Shown one piece after another: positions 63,893 to 64,000 of a stretch of DNA of 64,000 nucleotides (positions within the stretch are counted from its first letter, which is position 1; each line of letters begins with the position of its first letter). The translations under genes and the position numbers were made by a program. Source of the stretch: Terriglobia bacterium (GTDB lineage Bacteria > Acidobacteriota > Terriglobia > Terriglobales > Acidobacteriaceae); NCBI GenBank assembly GCA_020073385.1, contig JAIQFH010000006.1:62001-126000 (forward strand), in the 5' to 3' direction. The notes beneath the pieces were generated by a model. That model saw nothing but the letters and a program-made list of their open reading frames with translations. It was not told the origin of the DNA and searched no databases.

Positions 63893-64000
63893 CTATTGCG
63901 CCTCCGTAGCGGCCGCTGCATCCTTGGAGGCAGCTCGCAAGGTCGCCGGTTCACTCGCATGGGAATAGAGTCCGCCGTCCTTGCGGATTCGCCAGAAGTG
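63893..64000 (-). CDS. Cytochrome b N-terminal (b6-like) subunit, partial
   Basis: The last 35 codons of a gene entering from the right edge, ending at TAG (63893-63895). The protein begins HFWRIRKDGGLYSHASEP, which is the conserved cytoplasmic end of the haem-binding cytochrome b half (HFWRVRKDGG type). It directly precedes the C-terminal subunit with a two-base gap. The haem-binding helices and any Rieske gene lie outside the window. Confidence 0.8.
   Translation of the reverse strand, partial: HFWRIRKDGGLYSHASEPATLRAASKDAAAATEAQ

Noticed and set aside
1-64000. tRNA, rRNA, CRISPR array, prophage or insertion sequence
   Set aside because: I looked for cloverleaf-like segments, regularly spaced repeats, integrases, transposases and phage genes and found none; a covariance-model scan could still reveal a small RNA.

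Overview
The window reads as chromosomal DNA of an Acidobacteriota bacterium, probably of the Koribacter/Terriglobia type. This is an inference from gene content and intergenic style: PEGA-domain kinase-like proteins, receiver-TonB fusions, PadR with a permease-prefix-like partner, two DinB proteins, a homodimeric pyruvate dehydrogenase, a multihaem cytochrome bc locus, and many GC-rich hairpin repeats between genes. Gene density is high. I see no rRNA, tRNA, CRISPR array, prophage or insertion sequence.

Layout. 0.3-9.6 kb: DinB protein, WYL regulator, a large PEGA protein whose kinase domain has lost its catalytic residues, MOSC protein, PilZ/coiled-coil protein, small zinc-ribbon-like protein, SRPBCC protein and an RHH/Doc toxin-antitoxin pair. 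9.9-20.4 kb: receiver-TonB fusion, MscS channel and the pyruvate dehydrogenase operon aceE-aceF-lpdA. 20.6-31.3 kb: membrane-anchored peroxiredoxin, P450, serine hydrolase, spermidine-synthase-like membrane protein, PadR pair, secreted GH31 glycosidase under a LacI-type operator, PhoU protein and a second DinB. 31.4-46 kb: sucA, ureohydrolase, glycosidase-like lipoprotein, RND efflux pair, SET-domain protein, glycosyltransferase and a large secreted protein of unknown function. 46-54 kb: a hexuronate locus. 54.6-60.1 kb: a two-gene ATP-dependent electron-activation (archerase-like) system. 60.3-64 kb: cytochrome b plus octahaem cytochrome plus Ig/cytochrome lipoprotein, running off the right edge.

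How genes work together. The hexuronate locus encodes uptake (two MFS carriers), UxaC, an SDR reductase, a ManD-type mannonate dehydratase, KdgK and Eda: glucuronate to fructuronate, mannonate, KDG, KDPG, then pyruvate plus glyceraldehyde-3-phosphate. Two adjacent steps are damaged as given: manD lacks about 22 codons including its third metal ligand, and the SDR gene has a frame-disrupting deletion of roughly 70 bases. Pyruvate can enter the PDH complex and SucA, and electrons can reach the quinol-oxidising cytochrome complex at the right end.

Best candidates for an undescribed system: (1) the archerase-like pair at 54.6-60.1 kb, with a tandem-duplicated activase keeping four cluster cysteines plus extra cysteine motifs; (2) the octahaem cytochrome with five tandem cytochrome c modules beside a split cytochrome b; (3) the pseudokinase-PEGA and receiver-TonB envelope-spanning proteins; (4) two families of intergenic hairpins, one a 32-bp stem with a single mismatch inside the PDH operon.
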